From assembly GCA_030544235.1 (NCBI GenBank), contig CM060463.1:11197690-11261689 (forward strand): a stretch of 64,000 nucleotides of DNA. The letters run 5' to 3'. Source of the DNA: Lepturacanthus savala. Lineage: Eukaryota > Chordata > Actinopteri > Scombriformes > Trichiuridae. Within the stretch, counting starts at the first letter, position 1; the number at the start of each line of letters is the position of its first letter. The notes beneath the pieces were generated by a model that did no database searches, was not told the origin of the DNA, and saw only the letters and a program-made list of their open reading frames with translations. The translations under genes were made by a program, and so were the position numbers. This document shows, one piece after another, positions 39,993 through 52,633 of the stretch.

Positions 39993-39996
<4 letters not shown>

Positions 39997-40047
<51 letters not shown>
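39997..40047. repeat. (TG)n microsatellite, about 25 units
   Basis: A perfect TG array of about 50 bp. The overlapping open frames of 140-180 codons at 39918-40460 depend on it and on a C/T-rich tract after it, so they are not genes. Confidence 0.97.
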
Positions 40048-40050
<3 letters not shown>

Positions 40051-41767
40051 TTCCTGTCCACTCAGCACATTCCCTCCTTGGGTGGTGGGGGCACATCTGT
40101 GGCACACTCCCTGCTCTGGCGCCTGGCCCGGCCCCATTGCCTTCCTCCTCCCTCGCTCCCCTCCTTTCCCCTTCCTCTGGTTTTTGCTCATCCCTCCCTA
40201 ATTTGCGTGGTTGTTTTCACCTGTCTCAGCCTTCTCTTCCATATCCCCCCTTTCTGTCCGTATCCTCCTCAAGCTCTGATGACATCATCCTCTTGTGCAG
40301 CTCTGTGTCCCTCCCTCCAAATTGTTGTCTCACTGACTATATGACTATAAATTTGTGGTCTCCAAGCCCAAACAGAGGATACGGATACCATGTAATCAGA
40401 CACCAGATGAGCCGTGATGAGCAAACTAAACTTTATTTGGAATGGAATGGAATAATGTAATGTAGAACAGTGCACAGTTACAATCAGTTGTAAATCTGAT
40501 GTCTTTTGTTAAAATTTGGAGTTAAATACATCTCAAGATATCCATCAAAGCTATAAAGTCTTTAATTCATCCACATTTATTTTCATGTATTTATTTTCTC
40601 TACAATAGAAAAGACATCTGTGTATCACCTGCATGTATTTTCAGCTGGCCTGGCCTCTCCCTTCCTTTCCTGTCGTCCCCATTGGCCTCCGTCCGCTTCC
40701 AACTGCTCTTCCCCCCCCTCATCCAGTAGCCCACAGGCTCCGATTTCGAAACGTTCACTAACAGAGCTGTGAGCCACAAAAAAGAAATTCAGACTCCACA
40801 CTATTGTGCGCTTCCCATTTTCCAAATATCTAGAATTACCCTTGCCATATGGTCCGGCGTCATCAATTTCCTCACATCTGCTCATGACGCATCAGAGAGC
40901 GGAGAGAGTGGTTGGCACTCGAGGATTGTAAACACTTGTAACATCCTTGGCGCGCATCAATTTCCCAAGGATGTTAGCATTTAATCAGTCCTCCCAAACG
41001 TGGAGGTCGTGGATGGTTCTCCTGCGGTTTCACAAAAGCTGCTCTGTGCATTGTCTGATATTGCGGTGGGATGCGATTCGGGAACTCAAAGGTTTGTGGA
41101 AGGAGGGAGAAATGGAGACATACTCCAGACTTGACCTCCATTATCACTCGTGTCTGGTACACACAGACACAGGCACACACACACACACTCTCTTGCGGAC
41201 TCACACACAAAAACAAAATGTAATAAACTGTCCGCACAGCACGGTTCAATAGTCTGTCTGCAGGGAGGAGCAGTTCTGTCCTGATGTTGTGAGCAACGTT
41301 TGCTCAGTGTACGTGTCCGTCTCTTTGTTCTCCAGCATATTAGTTGTCACAGTGAAAGATGGAGCTCTTAAAAAAGGTTGATTTTTGGGTTTTTTCTTTT
41401 TCTTTTGTCCGTGTTTGGGTTTGACAGTAAGCATAAGCCCTGGTGTGTTTGGAGACGTTTGCACGTTCAACGTCTATGTTCAACGCATGGTTGTGTACGA
41501 AGTCAGCTGCTGACAGTGATTACTGGCTGCAGGTTTGCAGCCAGCTCATCTTGTCTGTCTGTCTGTCTGAAGCGTAGGCCGGCTCAGTCCCGTCCTCATC
41601 CTTGGCAGAAAGCCTCTGATGGCTCTTAGCAGGTGTAGTGAAGCAGACGTATCAGTGTTGCTAACATTACGTATTTCCATAATATCCATAACATTATTCA
41701 TTTTAGTCCTAAAACAGTTTTCCTTAAAGGCTCACTTATGCTCATTGTTAAATGGTGATATATGGAT

Positions 41768-41830
41768 AGGGCTAAGGTTGTGCAATTAATTGAATTTTAA
41801 TTACAATTCAACCAAAAATCATATAATAGA
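41768..41830 (+). repeat. 'GGGCTAAGGTTGTGCAATTAATTG' repeat fragment
   Basis: The stretch TTGTGCAATTAATTGAATTT then TAATTACAATTCAACC resembles the terminal part of a common fish element beginning 'GGGCTGTGCAATTAATCG'. It is only about 60 bp long and borders an unusual short-tandem stretch at 41858. Confidence 0.45.
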
Positions 41831-41857
41831 GTTGGACGTTATTTGACATTTTCAAGA

Positions 41858-41910
41858 CCATATTCCGCGGGCGTTTTTTTCGTCCATATTCTGTGGGCGT
41901 TTTGTCCGTT
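41858..41910. repeat. Two-copy imperfect tandem of about 26 bp
   Basis: CCATATTCCGCGGGCGTTTT and CCATATTCTGTGGGCGTTTT follow one another, each trailed by a CGT/CCGT element. Further CCGTTTT words continue to 41932. It adjoins the repeat fragment at 41768. Confidence 0.75.
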
Positions 41911-43055
41911 TTTCATCCGTTTTAATCCGTACAAAGCTTTCTGATACTTGACCAGATGGAGCAGCACCACCGAAAACCCGTGGGGGCAGCGTTGCTGTCG
42001 CTACCTGACACATAGCCTAGATCCAGTGTGAGACGGTGCCTCTTACAATGCCTCCGTTTTTTTCTTTTATTTTAGATTTACATCATCAAGATCTCCTACC
42101 AGATTGGCCGTGTTTGTTATAAACTTTTGACGCCTGAAAGTATGAGGGCAGTGACGTCCGTTTGAATGGACACATACAATTTTAATACGTACACGTGGCA
42201 TAAATGAGGCTTAATTCTCCTTAAGGTGTATGTGAGAAGTTAATAACAGATTGGTGATTGAAGGGATGATCAACTGATAGTGATTTTTTTTTTTTTTTTT
42301 AACTGATGCTATCGGGAGTCCATTAACAGTATAATTTGGGCTCGGCTGGTTTATGGCCACAACTTTGCCAAATGTTGCACAAACTTCATCTTTACTGCTG
42401 TGATGAAGCATAAACAAAACCAGCCAGTGTGGCGGTATGATGATCTGAATATAGACATAATCACTTAACTCTACTTCAGCGCTTTATTCAGATTTTCCAT
42501 CAAGGGGTAATAAACTTGGTATACCTCACTTTGTAGAAATACACAGAGGTGGAATGTTGAAGCTTCATAATTTCCCAAATAAAACTGAATTATGTCTATT
42601 GTATTTTGTTATTTCTTTGTTTGATTTTATTTTGTTGGGGGTTTTTAAATCCTCCGTACGAGAACAGAAAGAGGACATAAAAGTTGATCAAGAGAAAAAT
42701 AAAACGTGTATGTAATTTTATGATCCCATCTAATTTAACGTTCATTTACAGACATGTTCTGATGATGTACAGCAAATTTAACCAATGACATCCGATCCTC
42801 ATCAGTCCTGTTAGTAAAGTGTTTAAAAATGAAAGAAATTAGTCCGTGGAAACATTATTTTCATTTTCTCACTCTGTGACTGACTCCATCATCCTTTAAT
42901 CGAAATCCAATGCGAACCACTTTTATTTCGGAATTACTGTACGTCATCATTTTTATGTTGCTCATCGTTGATCACACAGAGGCTGCGGTGACGTTCATCT
43001 CTTCAAAAGTGCTGCTGCTGTGACACGTCCGTCTCCAAGCTGAGAAAGTGTCGAG

Positions 43056-43057
43056 CG

Positions 43058-43092
<35 letters not shown>
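43056..43092. repeat. (GT)n microsatellite
   Basis: GTGTGTGCGTGTGTGTGTGT and onward. It faces a (CA)n array of opposite sense 120 bp downstream. Confidence 0.95.
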
Positions 43093-43209
43093 ACACATCT
43101 GGATCTGGCTATTTACAAGACATGAAAGCTCATTTCGAGTGTGAGCAGATTCTGCACATCATCTTGTTTATCAGAGCAAGTGAACAGCTCTGTGTCACAA
43201 GTCTCTCTC

Positions 43210-43211
<2 letters not shown>

Positions 43212-43274
<63 letters not shown>
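43212..43274. repeat. (CA)n microsatellite, about 31 units
   Basis: A perfect CA array of 63 bp, the longest dinucleotide array of this type here. It is complementary to the GT array at 43056. Confidence 0.97.
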
Positions 43275-43275
<1 letters not shown>

Positions 43276-43880
43276 CTCTTCTAGTGGTTCACTGAGCTTC
43301 ATCTTGCTCATCGTGCTACGCTGCCATGACACGTGTGCTTCTGATCACAGGCGGCTAACACACTCACAGTATGGCAAAATGCACATTTACTTGGATGCAA
43401 GTGAAGCAATCGGATACACAGAAGTCAATATAGACAGTGTTCCTAGATTCAGCAAATGTATGTTTATTCTTGTGCTATTCGTAAATGTAACTTTTGAGTA
43501 AATGTCTCGTTAATATTAAGTGCACCACTCTTAGACTCATATCAAATGGCAGCTTGGTTCATAAAAGGGTGTAAAATGTCACTCTGTGTTTCCCAGAACT
43601 GAAGATTCAACCTACCGTAATATGCTTTTTTTGTCTAGCCCATTAGACCAACCCAAAGATCATCAGTTTACTATTATAGAAGACTAGTAGATTTGAGGAA
43701 TTGAAACCAGATAATTTAGATCTTCTTATCATAAATGAATTTATTATCAAAATAGTTGTGTTATGTTATGGTTACTGTTATGGTTAACAAATAATCACTC
43801 GACTGACTGTTGCAACTCTAATAGTACTATTACTAAAATGTTATTATTGTGTATTCATAGCTGTGAGCACGTTTTTACAG

Positions 43881-43925
43881 TGTCTGTGTGTGTGTGTGCG
43901 TGTGTGTGTGCGCATGTGTGCGTGC
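43881..43925. repeat. (TG)n with CG interruptions
   Basis: GTGTCTGTGTGTGTGTGTGC then GTGTGTGTGTGCGCATGTGT. A similar shorter tract lies at 44083-44116. Confidence 0.9.
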
Positions 43926-44603
43926 CTGCCTCCCTATCTGGCCTGGAGTCAGCTGCTAAGGGATGCAGCAGTGGATGACCGTTGCCTGATGCTGACCCAG
44001 AAACGACTGCAGACATAAGCAGCAGTGACTGTTGCCCTATTAGCCTACAACCCTGAAACACACAGCTCTGTGAGGAACACTGAGTGTGTGCATGTGTGTG
44101 CGTGTGTGTGTGTGTTTGGAAATGGAATGTTTGTTTTGTTTCTTTTTGGATTTTTCTTTTTCTTTTTGTTTTTACTGCCTCAAGAATCTAAAACATGTTT
44201 TGCAGCTTGTAGCTGATTGTGCATAGAAAGTGATGGTTATGTGATATCAGGAACATGGGATAAGGAGTTTTTAACTGTAAATCATAAGTGCATTCTTTGG
44301 TTATTTCATACGGTCAGAAAGGAAAAGATGCACCTTTAGTGGTTTCCTCCCTTTATCCCCGTTTGTGCTTGTTCATGTGTGTACGTGTTACCATCCTGCT
44401 TCTAAATTTAGCCCAGTGAGCAGATGTGGTGTGTTTGAGTGTCCCCTTTTCGTACGCATGTGTTGCCAAATGTATTCATCTGCATGAGCAAGGCTGTGGA
44501 AATGTGTTTGTGCGTTCACACAACATCTTGAGCCTGTCTTGAGTCAGCAGTGTGACAGGGTGACTGGAGGCAGAAAAGTGGGTCAGCTGTGCCCTTTTCT
44601 TGG

Positions 44604-44640
44604 CATGAGATGGGTGGATGGATAGATGGATGGATGAAGA
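44604..44640. repeat. (GGAT)n tetranucleotide repeat
   Basis: GATGGGTGGATGGATAGATG then GATGGATGAAGATG. It is the start of a purine-rich run (44640-44775) that gives a Pro/His/Ser-rich reverse frame without any domain. Confidence 0.85.
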
Positions 44641-44838
44641 TGACTAGAGGTGGGTGTTCGTAGTTGGCCGAGGAAAAGAAATTGGGGATCAGAGGATGGA
44701 TGGGGAAAGTAAAGAATTGGAAGAAGAGGACAGGTGAAGAGGCAAGTAAAAGGATGAGAGAGGAGAAGAGAGGCTGACACTGCATACCAAACTTTAGGCT
44801 GAGATAGGAAATGATTGATTTGATTTAATGTTGATATC

Positions 44839-44898
44839 CCCTGCGACCCTAATGAGGAATAAGCAGGTATAGAAAATGACTGACTGACTGACTGACTA
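44839..44898 (+). mobile_element. 3' fragment of the (GACT)n-tailed SINE-like repeat
   Basis: The sequence CTGCGACCCTAATGAGGAAT then AAGCAGGTATAGAAAATGAC and five GACT units matches the 3' end of the copy at 30380-30688. Only the tail is present, as expected for 5'-truncated retroposition or later deletion. Confidence 0.7.
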
Positions 44899-45334
44899 AT
44901 GTTGATATCTCTATAACTGCTGTGAACTTGAAAAGATTAGTGAAGTAGGCTTTATTAATATTATTATTATTATTAATTCATCTCCAAAATGTTTGATAAT
45001 TGAATAATTTTCAGATACCGATTCCTAGTATAGCCTTAAATATGAACATTTGCAGCATTTTTTCCCCAATTTTATGTTATTTTAGATTAAAAATGTTTCT
45101 CCTTTTGGCCCGTCTGTCAGACAAAACAAAGCAGTTTCAGTACTCTGGGGAACTGATATGGCATTATTTTTTTTTTCTGACATTTCACTTATTAAATGAT
45201 AAATTGATTAATAGGCACTGCATTGCACTGCAAATGATTATTTGAACTACCCATACGCTTTTCAAGAAAGTGTATGAAAGAGAGAAAAATTGAATTGATG
45301 AATCTGTGAAGGGCATCTGTGGTTCTCAGTTAGG

Positions 45335-45393
45335 CACACACACGCCTGTGTACACACGCCTGTGTGTGTACACACACACACACACACACAGGC
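45335..45393. repeat. Imperfect CA/GT palindromic microsatellite
   Basis: Two tandem copies of CACACGCCTGTGTA are followed by TGTGTGTACACACACA and a CA run. The arrangement is partly self-complementary. Confidence 0.85.
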
Positions 45394-48300
45394 TGTCCCT
45401 CACACTTAATGATTCTGAATGACATATGCCCCCTGGTGGCAGAGTTAATGAGCTTGCCCTGGGCCCTGAGGTGAGGCGGACTGTGGCAGATCCTGCTTAA
45501 TCATAGAGAATAACCGACTCGTCACCCCCGCGGCCAATTAAAAGCCAGGAAACCTGTGATGAACAGACGGAGTCCCAACAGCTGCTTCTACAGTTGTAGA
45601 CGGGCAGGAGGGAGGCGTCTGGCACCAGGCCTGTCTCCAGTATGAATACATCTCTGTCATTTATATACCCACCTTCACCCCTCACTTTTTTATCCAGTAT
45701 CTAAACCCCCCCCCCCCTCTCCTGCCCTCCCCGGCTGTGACCAGTGGTCGGTCTGTCAGCGGTGTTCGCCCACTGTGGTGCCTGGGGTGACTTGGCACGC
45801 CGCCTCTGATTACACCCCAGCACGCCCATTTATCTTGCCGTGAAATGGAGCAGGGGTGGAGAGAGGCCAGAAGATATTATGATAATACATCTCACCACTG
45901 TAAGTACTGTAAAAAGCCTAATAAACTTAAAAAATTCAGCTTAGTCATGCTTTTGTATAGTCTGGCTTTTAACGCTGCTGATGATGGTAGCACTAATTGT
46001 AATGTTTTCATTTAAATGCTTTACTTTGCTGTTTTACTTTGGATTGGTTTGATGTTTTTTTTCCCCCTGTAGGTGGCGCTCATCTCTTTTTTTTTTTCCC
46101 CCTTTCTTAACTTATTCTTGGTATTGAATGAGTTCAGTAATTACTTCTTTGTTAAATGCATTTGATGCTTTGGTTGGTCAGATTTAACTAGAAGAACTCT
46201 GCCTCGATGCTTTTATTCAGGCTAGACAGCTTTTCTTTTTTGCTGACATATGCCTCTTCGGTCGAGTTTGAGTATGAAGAGCACTTTGCTAAATGACACT
46301 TGAATTGTGTGAAGACTTAAACTTGCAGTGTCCCAGGATCCCCTCATCAGATATATACATTTTATATCTTTCCTTTACACATTTCACAGCCATACACCAC
46401 AGTTTTCCCTGACTATAAATATATTATTTTTCACAGATGAATTGAATTATTTCTCCTTAATTTATCTTACACATTCTTGTCATCCTCCACTTTTCTGTCC
46501 ATCCTTCTTTCATGATATCTTTCCTCACGATCTCTCATTATCCCGTCAGCTGTTTCTCCGTGTAAAAGTGCTGATCCGCTCTCTTCAGCTTGGGGGGGGG
46601 AAGACGTGTTTTAAATCTGCAAGCCAATCAGCTGGCCTGTCACAGGAGACTAATACTCCCATTGGTCTTGAAATGCCGCCTGTCAGTGAGGAGAGGCCGT
46701 GATGGAGAGGTAATCAGCGCCAAAATACTCGTGTCCCACTGGCTTATGCATCAGTCAGTCAATAATCACATCATTAGCTGGGAAAATCCGGGTGTGAGAG
46801 AAAGTTTGTACCATAGAAAGCTCTGATTTAGTGGATCATGTTGATCGTGGTTCGCGCTGCGGGGAATCTGTAGCCGAATCTAAAGGACTGCGAGGTGATT
46901 GGTTTACTTTTGTCTTTAACATTTCTGGACTTAAATATCAGTGTCTCCTGCAATACCTGTTCAGTTATTATAAAGCTGGATGAATGATGGATCCTATCTT
47001 ATACAAGCCTCTTTGGGCACTTTTGCTGAAGATAATTACATGAAACCTAGAACTTTATAGTATTATATTCATCCATTATAATGCATATGCTGTATCACTA
47101 CATATTAGTGTCCTTAGATGTTTGTAGAATCACATAGGCACTCCTATGGCCTTTATAAAAAACTGCACTCAAAAATAATTAACTTCCACATGAAAAATGA
47201 ACTCTACAGCACACACAGATGCATACAGTCATATACATGTGCTTTTCTAAATCCACTGTCAGATTGCAGTGAGGAAATTGGCGCCACTCCTGCAGTCCTT
47301 TTTGCACTCTGAAATGAATCTTCAGAGGATTTCTATTTCCCCGTGCGGAGGGCTTCGATCAATGAAAGCAATCTGGATCACAGAAAAACTGCCGAGCAGC
47401 GCTAGGACATGCAACCATATAGACAGGATTGAAAACATGTCAGGATTCTATCTTGACGGAACGAGGAGCAGATGTCAGAGGATGATTATTATTTTGAGAA
47501 TGCTATCAGATTTTGGTGCCTTGTATCTCTCCTTAGCCCTCGCCTCTAAAACGAGCCAAGCTCATAGTCGTGTGCCTAATTGGAGACTCACGCTTTGGGC
47601 AGATGACAATTTTCTGAAGCTGCAGTATTGAGGAAACAACACAGCTGGTTGCAATTGATTTTCCTCTAAGAAGATAGATGATATTTGCGCATGCTGTGAA
47701 AGCTGTATCCAGATATTTTATTTCAGTGTCTGAATGCATTTCCGCTCCAATTTAGAACTTCACCACCTAATAGAAACATTGATTGGAAAGTCCCTGTTTT
47801 GAATAAAACACTTTGACTTGCATGCATTCGCAATAACGTGCGTGCATGAGTATATCTTCCTGCCACATGCAACGTTATAGATACATCCTCACATAAACCA
47901 GGCTGCTACAGCCTCGAACATAGCTTTTAATCCAAGACAATGCTTTCTCATCAGCTGAGAGGTGGACAGGGAGTTCAGAGCCGATGAAATGATGCAATCA
48001 ATTCCCACTACAGTGCAATATTGTCAAGATTAGGTAAGATTGTGATGTTTACATTTTAACATTTAACGTTTTTACGTTTAACATTCGGTTATTGTTGAAT
48101 AGCTCAGTTTGGAGTAGTTTGTGTTCACTAAGATGATAAAAACAGAAAAATATGAACAAAGATGATCTTGCGACACTAAAGAATTGTACAATTATCAGTT
48201 GTTGTATTTGTTTTGATTATGGATGAATTGTACTTGCATTTTCATCTATTTAAGTCTTTGCTTATAGTGATGGTCCCATTATTGTGTCTTATTGTGTTCA

Positions 48301-48599
48301 GCAGTGTTGTACATCATAGTCTCATGTTGCATTGAGGATGGTGTTTGAGTACAATACTATAAACAATTCCTCCAGTGCTCTTTATGTATTCCTGGAAAAT
48401 CTTTTGTTTTTGTAATGCCCCGTTGGTCCAGTTGGGGGCAGCAGATTACGGCTGGCTGCTAACGTCCTCGCCTTCTCTTTACTCATCTGGCTGTTGTTGC
48501 TATGGATACAGAGCCCAGCCATTGCTGTGATGCAAGCCACATCCAATAGAGGAACGTAGGGGGTAGTGTTGAGCTCAGAGACGGGGACGTGCACAAGCA

Positions 48600-48635
48600 C
48601 ATGTACACACACATACACACACACACACACACACT
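48600..48635. repeat. (CA)n microsatellite
   Basis: CACATGTACACACACATACA then ACACACACACACACAC. The reverse-strand frames through it are repeat-driven. Confidence 0.9.
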
Positions 48636-49548
48636 CAAACACATCTGCTCTGTGAATATGAAAGAATAGTCTCCTCCACGTATCTGCCGGTGACTCATTG
48701 TTGTGTCATTCTGACACCTGTCTTACTTGAGAGCTTTAAAGCAAAAGCATTTCAGCCATCTGTTTCTCTAGACACACCGGCATCCGGCTGCAGTGTCATC
48801 ATCCATCATCTCAACTGGTGTAGTTACCTGTGTTCACCTTGTTCCTTCACTATACAAGTTGGATACAGAATAATCTCTATCTCTATTCACTAGTCAAGAG
48901 TCAGACTGAGCTCTGTCTGTCTTTCTGCCCACTCCCTAATAATTAGGACATATGGTTAACCTCTTATCAGATCTGAGTGATTATGAGAAATGTTAAATGT
49001 ATATAGCTGCTGCTGGTTAAGTCAATTATGGTGATTAGCCCTGATTATCTGATTAACTATAGCCATGGATGGAGTACTCACTTTAGAGTTGATTATTTAA
49101 GACTTTATTTAGTTGTTCATAACTAAATTCAACTTGTAGTAGGTCATGTTTGAAAGGGATGGATCCCGCTGACTTAAAAGCCTGTTTCTGTACTATACTC
49201 CACTTTGGACAGGAACTAAATTTAACAATAAAAAGCCCACTGAAAGAAGCCTTCAGTTCTAATTGTAGCTTCCGCCTTGCAATGTGTCCCTTGATATTAA
49301 AAGAGAAGGGAAAACAAGAAGTTGTTTGTTACTTTGTATGCCAGACTGTGTATTCTCCATCGATACAACTCTCAGTGCTCAGCCAAACATGTTGGTGCTG
49401 CCAAATCTGACTTGGCTATGTGTAAAACAGGCTGGCACCCTGGCATATGACTGTTTTCTGCTTTGTCACATAGACTGGCGCTTTGTGTTAAGAGGGTGTC
49501 TGTGTCTGCCGATGCCTGGTGTGTTGTGATGCCTCCACGCCAGCGACA

Positions 49549-49925
49549 TCCATGGCCGGAGGCGTCATGTTTTCCAATTGTTTGTCTGTCCGTCTGTCCC
49601 ATTCTCGTGAACCGCCTTGAGAGATCGTCTTCAAATTTGTCACCAATGTTCACTTGGACACAAAAGTGAACTCATTAGATTTTGGTGGTCAAAGGTCAAG
49701 GTTACTGGTCACTTAACCTCTCAAAACATATTTTTGACTATAACTCAAGAATTCATACGCTTATTGTCACACAAATGTCTAATAGGATGAAGTGAAGTGA
49801 TGACATTTTATATCATAAGGTCAAAGGTCAATTTCATTGACATCATTTTGTTCTGCAAAAAATATTTTCTGGCCATTATTCATCACCCTAACTCAGGAAC
49901 AGAAGGGTAGATTGTTACCATATAT
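49549..49925 (+). repeat. Teleost interspersed repeat ('AAGGTCAAGGTTACTGGTCA' family)
   Basis: Recognisable phrases are CGTCTGTCCCATTCTCGTGA, ATTTTGGTGGTCAAAGGTCA, TATAACTCAAGAATTCATAC, CACAAATGTCTAATAGGATG and CATAAGGTCAAAGGTCAATT. The internal GGTCAAAGGTCAA words repeat. This is a familiar dispersed fish repeat of uncertain class. Its AGGTCA half-sites could mimic nuclear receptor sites. Confidence 0.6.
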
Positions 49926-50266
49926 TGTTACCATATATAATATATATAATATAACATTTAGTCAGATACTGAATTGGTGACTAATCTTACCTTAAAATGT
50001 TACCTTAAAATGCACACCATTATTCGCAAAAATGATATGCCCAAGTTGTAAGTAGCAGTTCCCACATGTCGTTCGAAAGCCCTGGTTATTATCGGTATTG
50101 CACAGTGCTTATAGATGGTATAGGCAGATCTTATTTGCTGCTGGGTTGAAGATGTGCGTGAAGCGTCCATGTTTTAGAATTTGTTGATCCTCTGCATCAC
50201 CATCCATATGTGAAGGATTTTCTGCTGTCATGGCTACAACTTGGCGGAGGTGTTACAACTGCCATT

Positions 50267-50434
50267 TGCTCTCTAGTAATTGGTGTGCACAAGAGCATTT
50301 CAGGGTGTATATTAGACTCTCTGTTGGCCCGAGTGTTGGCTTGTGACCTGTTGTGAGGATTACAGCAGCGTAACATATCTAGATGGGACGGGGCCAGGAG
50401 CAGAGTTTCTTCGTAGGTGGAGCTCACTGTGGTG
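50267..50434 (+). repeat. Dispersed repeat pair, unit A
   Basis: Starting at TGCTCTCTAGTAATTG, this unit shares with 53798-53964 the words GCTTGTGACCTGTTGTGAGG, ATTACA and GGGGCCAGGAGCAG in identical order and orientation, with scattered substitutions. Similarity may continue weakly to an ATTAGTC-containing stretch near 50540. No gene is visible in it. Confidence 0.7.
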
Positions 50435-50566
50435 GAGACTCAACCTTTCCTCTAAGACTGTTCAGCATATCAGCTCATTATGTTTAATCAAAACAGCCAA
50501 TCTTTCATTTGTTTCTAACAACATGTAGAGCTGCAATGATTAGTCATATTGATTTATTATAACCAC

Positions 50567-50735
50567 AGTGTTTCCCACATTGGCATTTTATGACACTGCG
50601 CCACAGAATGAAGTGCCAGCCTAAACCTATAGATGTTTTTTTGCATGTCGATTTGTCAAATATAGTCAAACCCCCAAACTTCACTGAAACCCGATCCTGC
50701 TGCACGTAGCTGGAAGGGAATCTCAAACTAGTTTA
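50567..50735 (+). mobile_element. hAT-like transposon terminal fragment
   Basis: It begins CAGTGTTTCCCACATTGGCA, then ACTGCGCCACAGAATGAAGT, AAACTTCACTGAAACCCGAT and GGAAGGGAATCTCAAACTAG. CAGTGTTTCCCA is a typical hAT inverted terminal sequence and I recognise the follow-on text from fish genomes. Only the first 170 bp or so are seen; no transposase is present. Confidence 0.5.
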
Positions 50736-51947
50736 AATTAACAACTCAGAGCTTGTACAGAAATTGAGAATGACGGTCACATTTTTGTGGTAAAACTAAG
50801 CTCCTTTATCCAGTATGAATGTTCCTCTTGAATTATACAGCATGTTCTATAGCAGTGGTTCTTCCAGTAGAAGTAATCAAATTGAAATAAGTTTATATTA
50901 TGGCCTTGGCCCTGTTCTTGAATTGACAGCCCCAGCTACTTTCCACCAATATGCAAAAGCAAGATTGATTTCAGGGATAGCAGTCTGGTCATACAAAGAA
51001 ATCTATGTGTAGGTCTTAAATATCAACAAGTGCGAGCCCTCCGCTATGTAATAACACTGCTCATCTGTAGCGTGAAGAGCCCCGTACGAGTCTGCGCCTC
51101 CTGCCATTTCCAAATCAGCAGAAATTGGTCAAACCCTTCCTTTCTCACTGTGGCGGCCCCGAGAGGGGAGGATCAAGTTTCAGCGAAGTTTGTTTTTTCC
51201 ATGCTGTGAATACAGATGTCAACTGCCAGTGGAGGGTCTAGCTGGTGCCATGTCTGGCTCTGTGTGTCTGAGCAGGGCCTTGGCTGGCTGATCAGAGCTG
51301 GGGCTGCAGGGGTGGGCTCAATGGGAGACGCCTTGAAAGTACCGGAGCTTCCCGCATTTTCAGCTGGGTCTAAAGTTTTTTTGGTGTTTTGTCTGGCTTG
51401 CTCTCATGTTCCTTTTTTTTCCTGTGTGACAGACTCTGGTCTCTCTTTCTCCTTCTCTCTCTCTCTCTCTCTTATGAGTAAACCCCCTCTCCCCCCACTT
51501 CAGCTCTGTCAAGGATTGTATGTCTCCCGCCCAAAATCTTGCTTATTTTAGAGGGCTTATGGAAAATCTATAACAGGTGGGCTGTGTTTGAAGGATATGT
51601 CTTTTCTTATTATGTGTTTGCAGAGGGATTTGAGTGGGTGGGCCAAATGCCAAATGTTTTCCCAACCCAGTCCTGTTGCCTCCTATATCATCCTTGTCAA
51701 ATGCAAAATATCATCGATCTTATCAATAATTAAAAAAATATACCACAAACTGGGAGAAAACTGGACTTTCAGTTACTATTCTACATTTTAATCATGTTAT
51801 ACCAAATGAAGAAAGTAAACAAAACCATCTCAAATCACACAAACGAATATGGGATTTATTTGCGCAAACCACATATAGTTATGGGCTCTTAAAGATTGTT
51901 AACATAGAAATGAATCCATCTGTGTTAAAACAGCTTCATGATTGGGA

Positions 51948-52633
51948 CAGGGTTTCCATTATATACCGAAGTCTGGTATTTTTTTAACCCCTCCGGTCAA
52001 AATGTCTGACGAAAATATTCCCTCTAATCACATTCATTCAATCACCATAACGACGATGCTCTGTGGCTACGGAGGCTTGTATTTCATCGCGGCCTGTGAA
52101 GTTCTCATCCGAGATTTCAGCGAAATCCACCCAGTCGACAGTAGTGGACAAGACGGCCTGCATGATCCCTGTCTGCAGTGAGCCAGCAGAATGAGGTTTC
52201 CCAAGCAGTGCAGTGGCAGAGAGACTTGACCACATTCAAAATGCATAGAAAGTAAAATGTCTTAAGCCAGAAATTTATGCTTTTTTTTTACTTTGTTTTC
52301 TTAAAGTTTTTATTGCATCTATTTAACTTGAAGTTGGAAGCATGCTGTTTATGAAAAATGGTATGACCCAGCACAGAGGTATTTTTCTTTTGCAAATTGT
52401 AGTTGCAGTTGTTCGATGTTCATGTTCATCAGTCAATTGACAGCTTTTATTTGATACAGTCTGTTACAGTATAGGTTACTTTTCAATAATAAAACCACTT
52501 TGAATTGGCACCGTTTTTATGAAGCCTGCAAATTCAGATAATATTTGACCAGAATTTCAAATATTTGCCTGGTGAATTGAAAACCTGCCAGTCACATTGT
52601 CCAGTGCCAATTTTTTTTCTAGCAGAAACCCTG
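51948..52633. mobile_element. Putative nonautonomous hAT-like element
   Basis: It begins CAGGGTTTCC (51948) and ends GAAACCCTG (52633), short inverted termini of the CAG...CTG type used by hAT transposons. The flanking 8-bp words do not match, so a target-site duplication is not evident. The 79-codon frame inside has no recognisable domain. The boundary call is tentative. Confidence 0.4.

Larger units (their letters stand above)
43275..49548. other. Intronic stretch without a gene
   Basis: It has several TG/CA tracts, the GGAT repeat and a C run at 45705. The 120-codon plus-strand frame at 47269-47631 is non-repetitive but shows no family resemblance. A non-repetitive patch at 46690-46800 contains CAGTCAGTCAATAATCACAT and could be constrained. 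Confidence 0.5.

Noticed and set aside
39918..40460. 180-codon plus-strand open frame
   Set aside because: It runs through a (TG)n array that encodes alternating Cys-Val, then a C/T-rich tract. There is no domain, and other frames over the same DNA are equally open.
49720..49860. AGGTCA words as nuclear receptor binding sites
   Set aside because: They belong to a dispersed repeat consensus, so their presence is explained without regulatory function.
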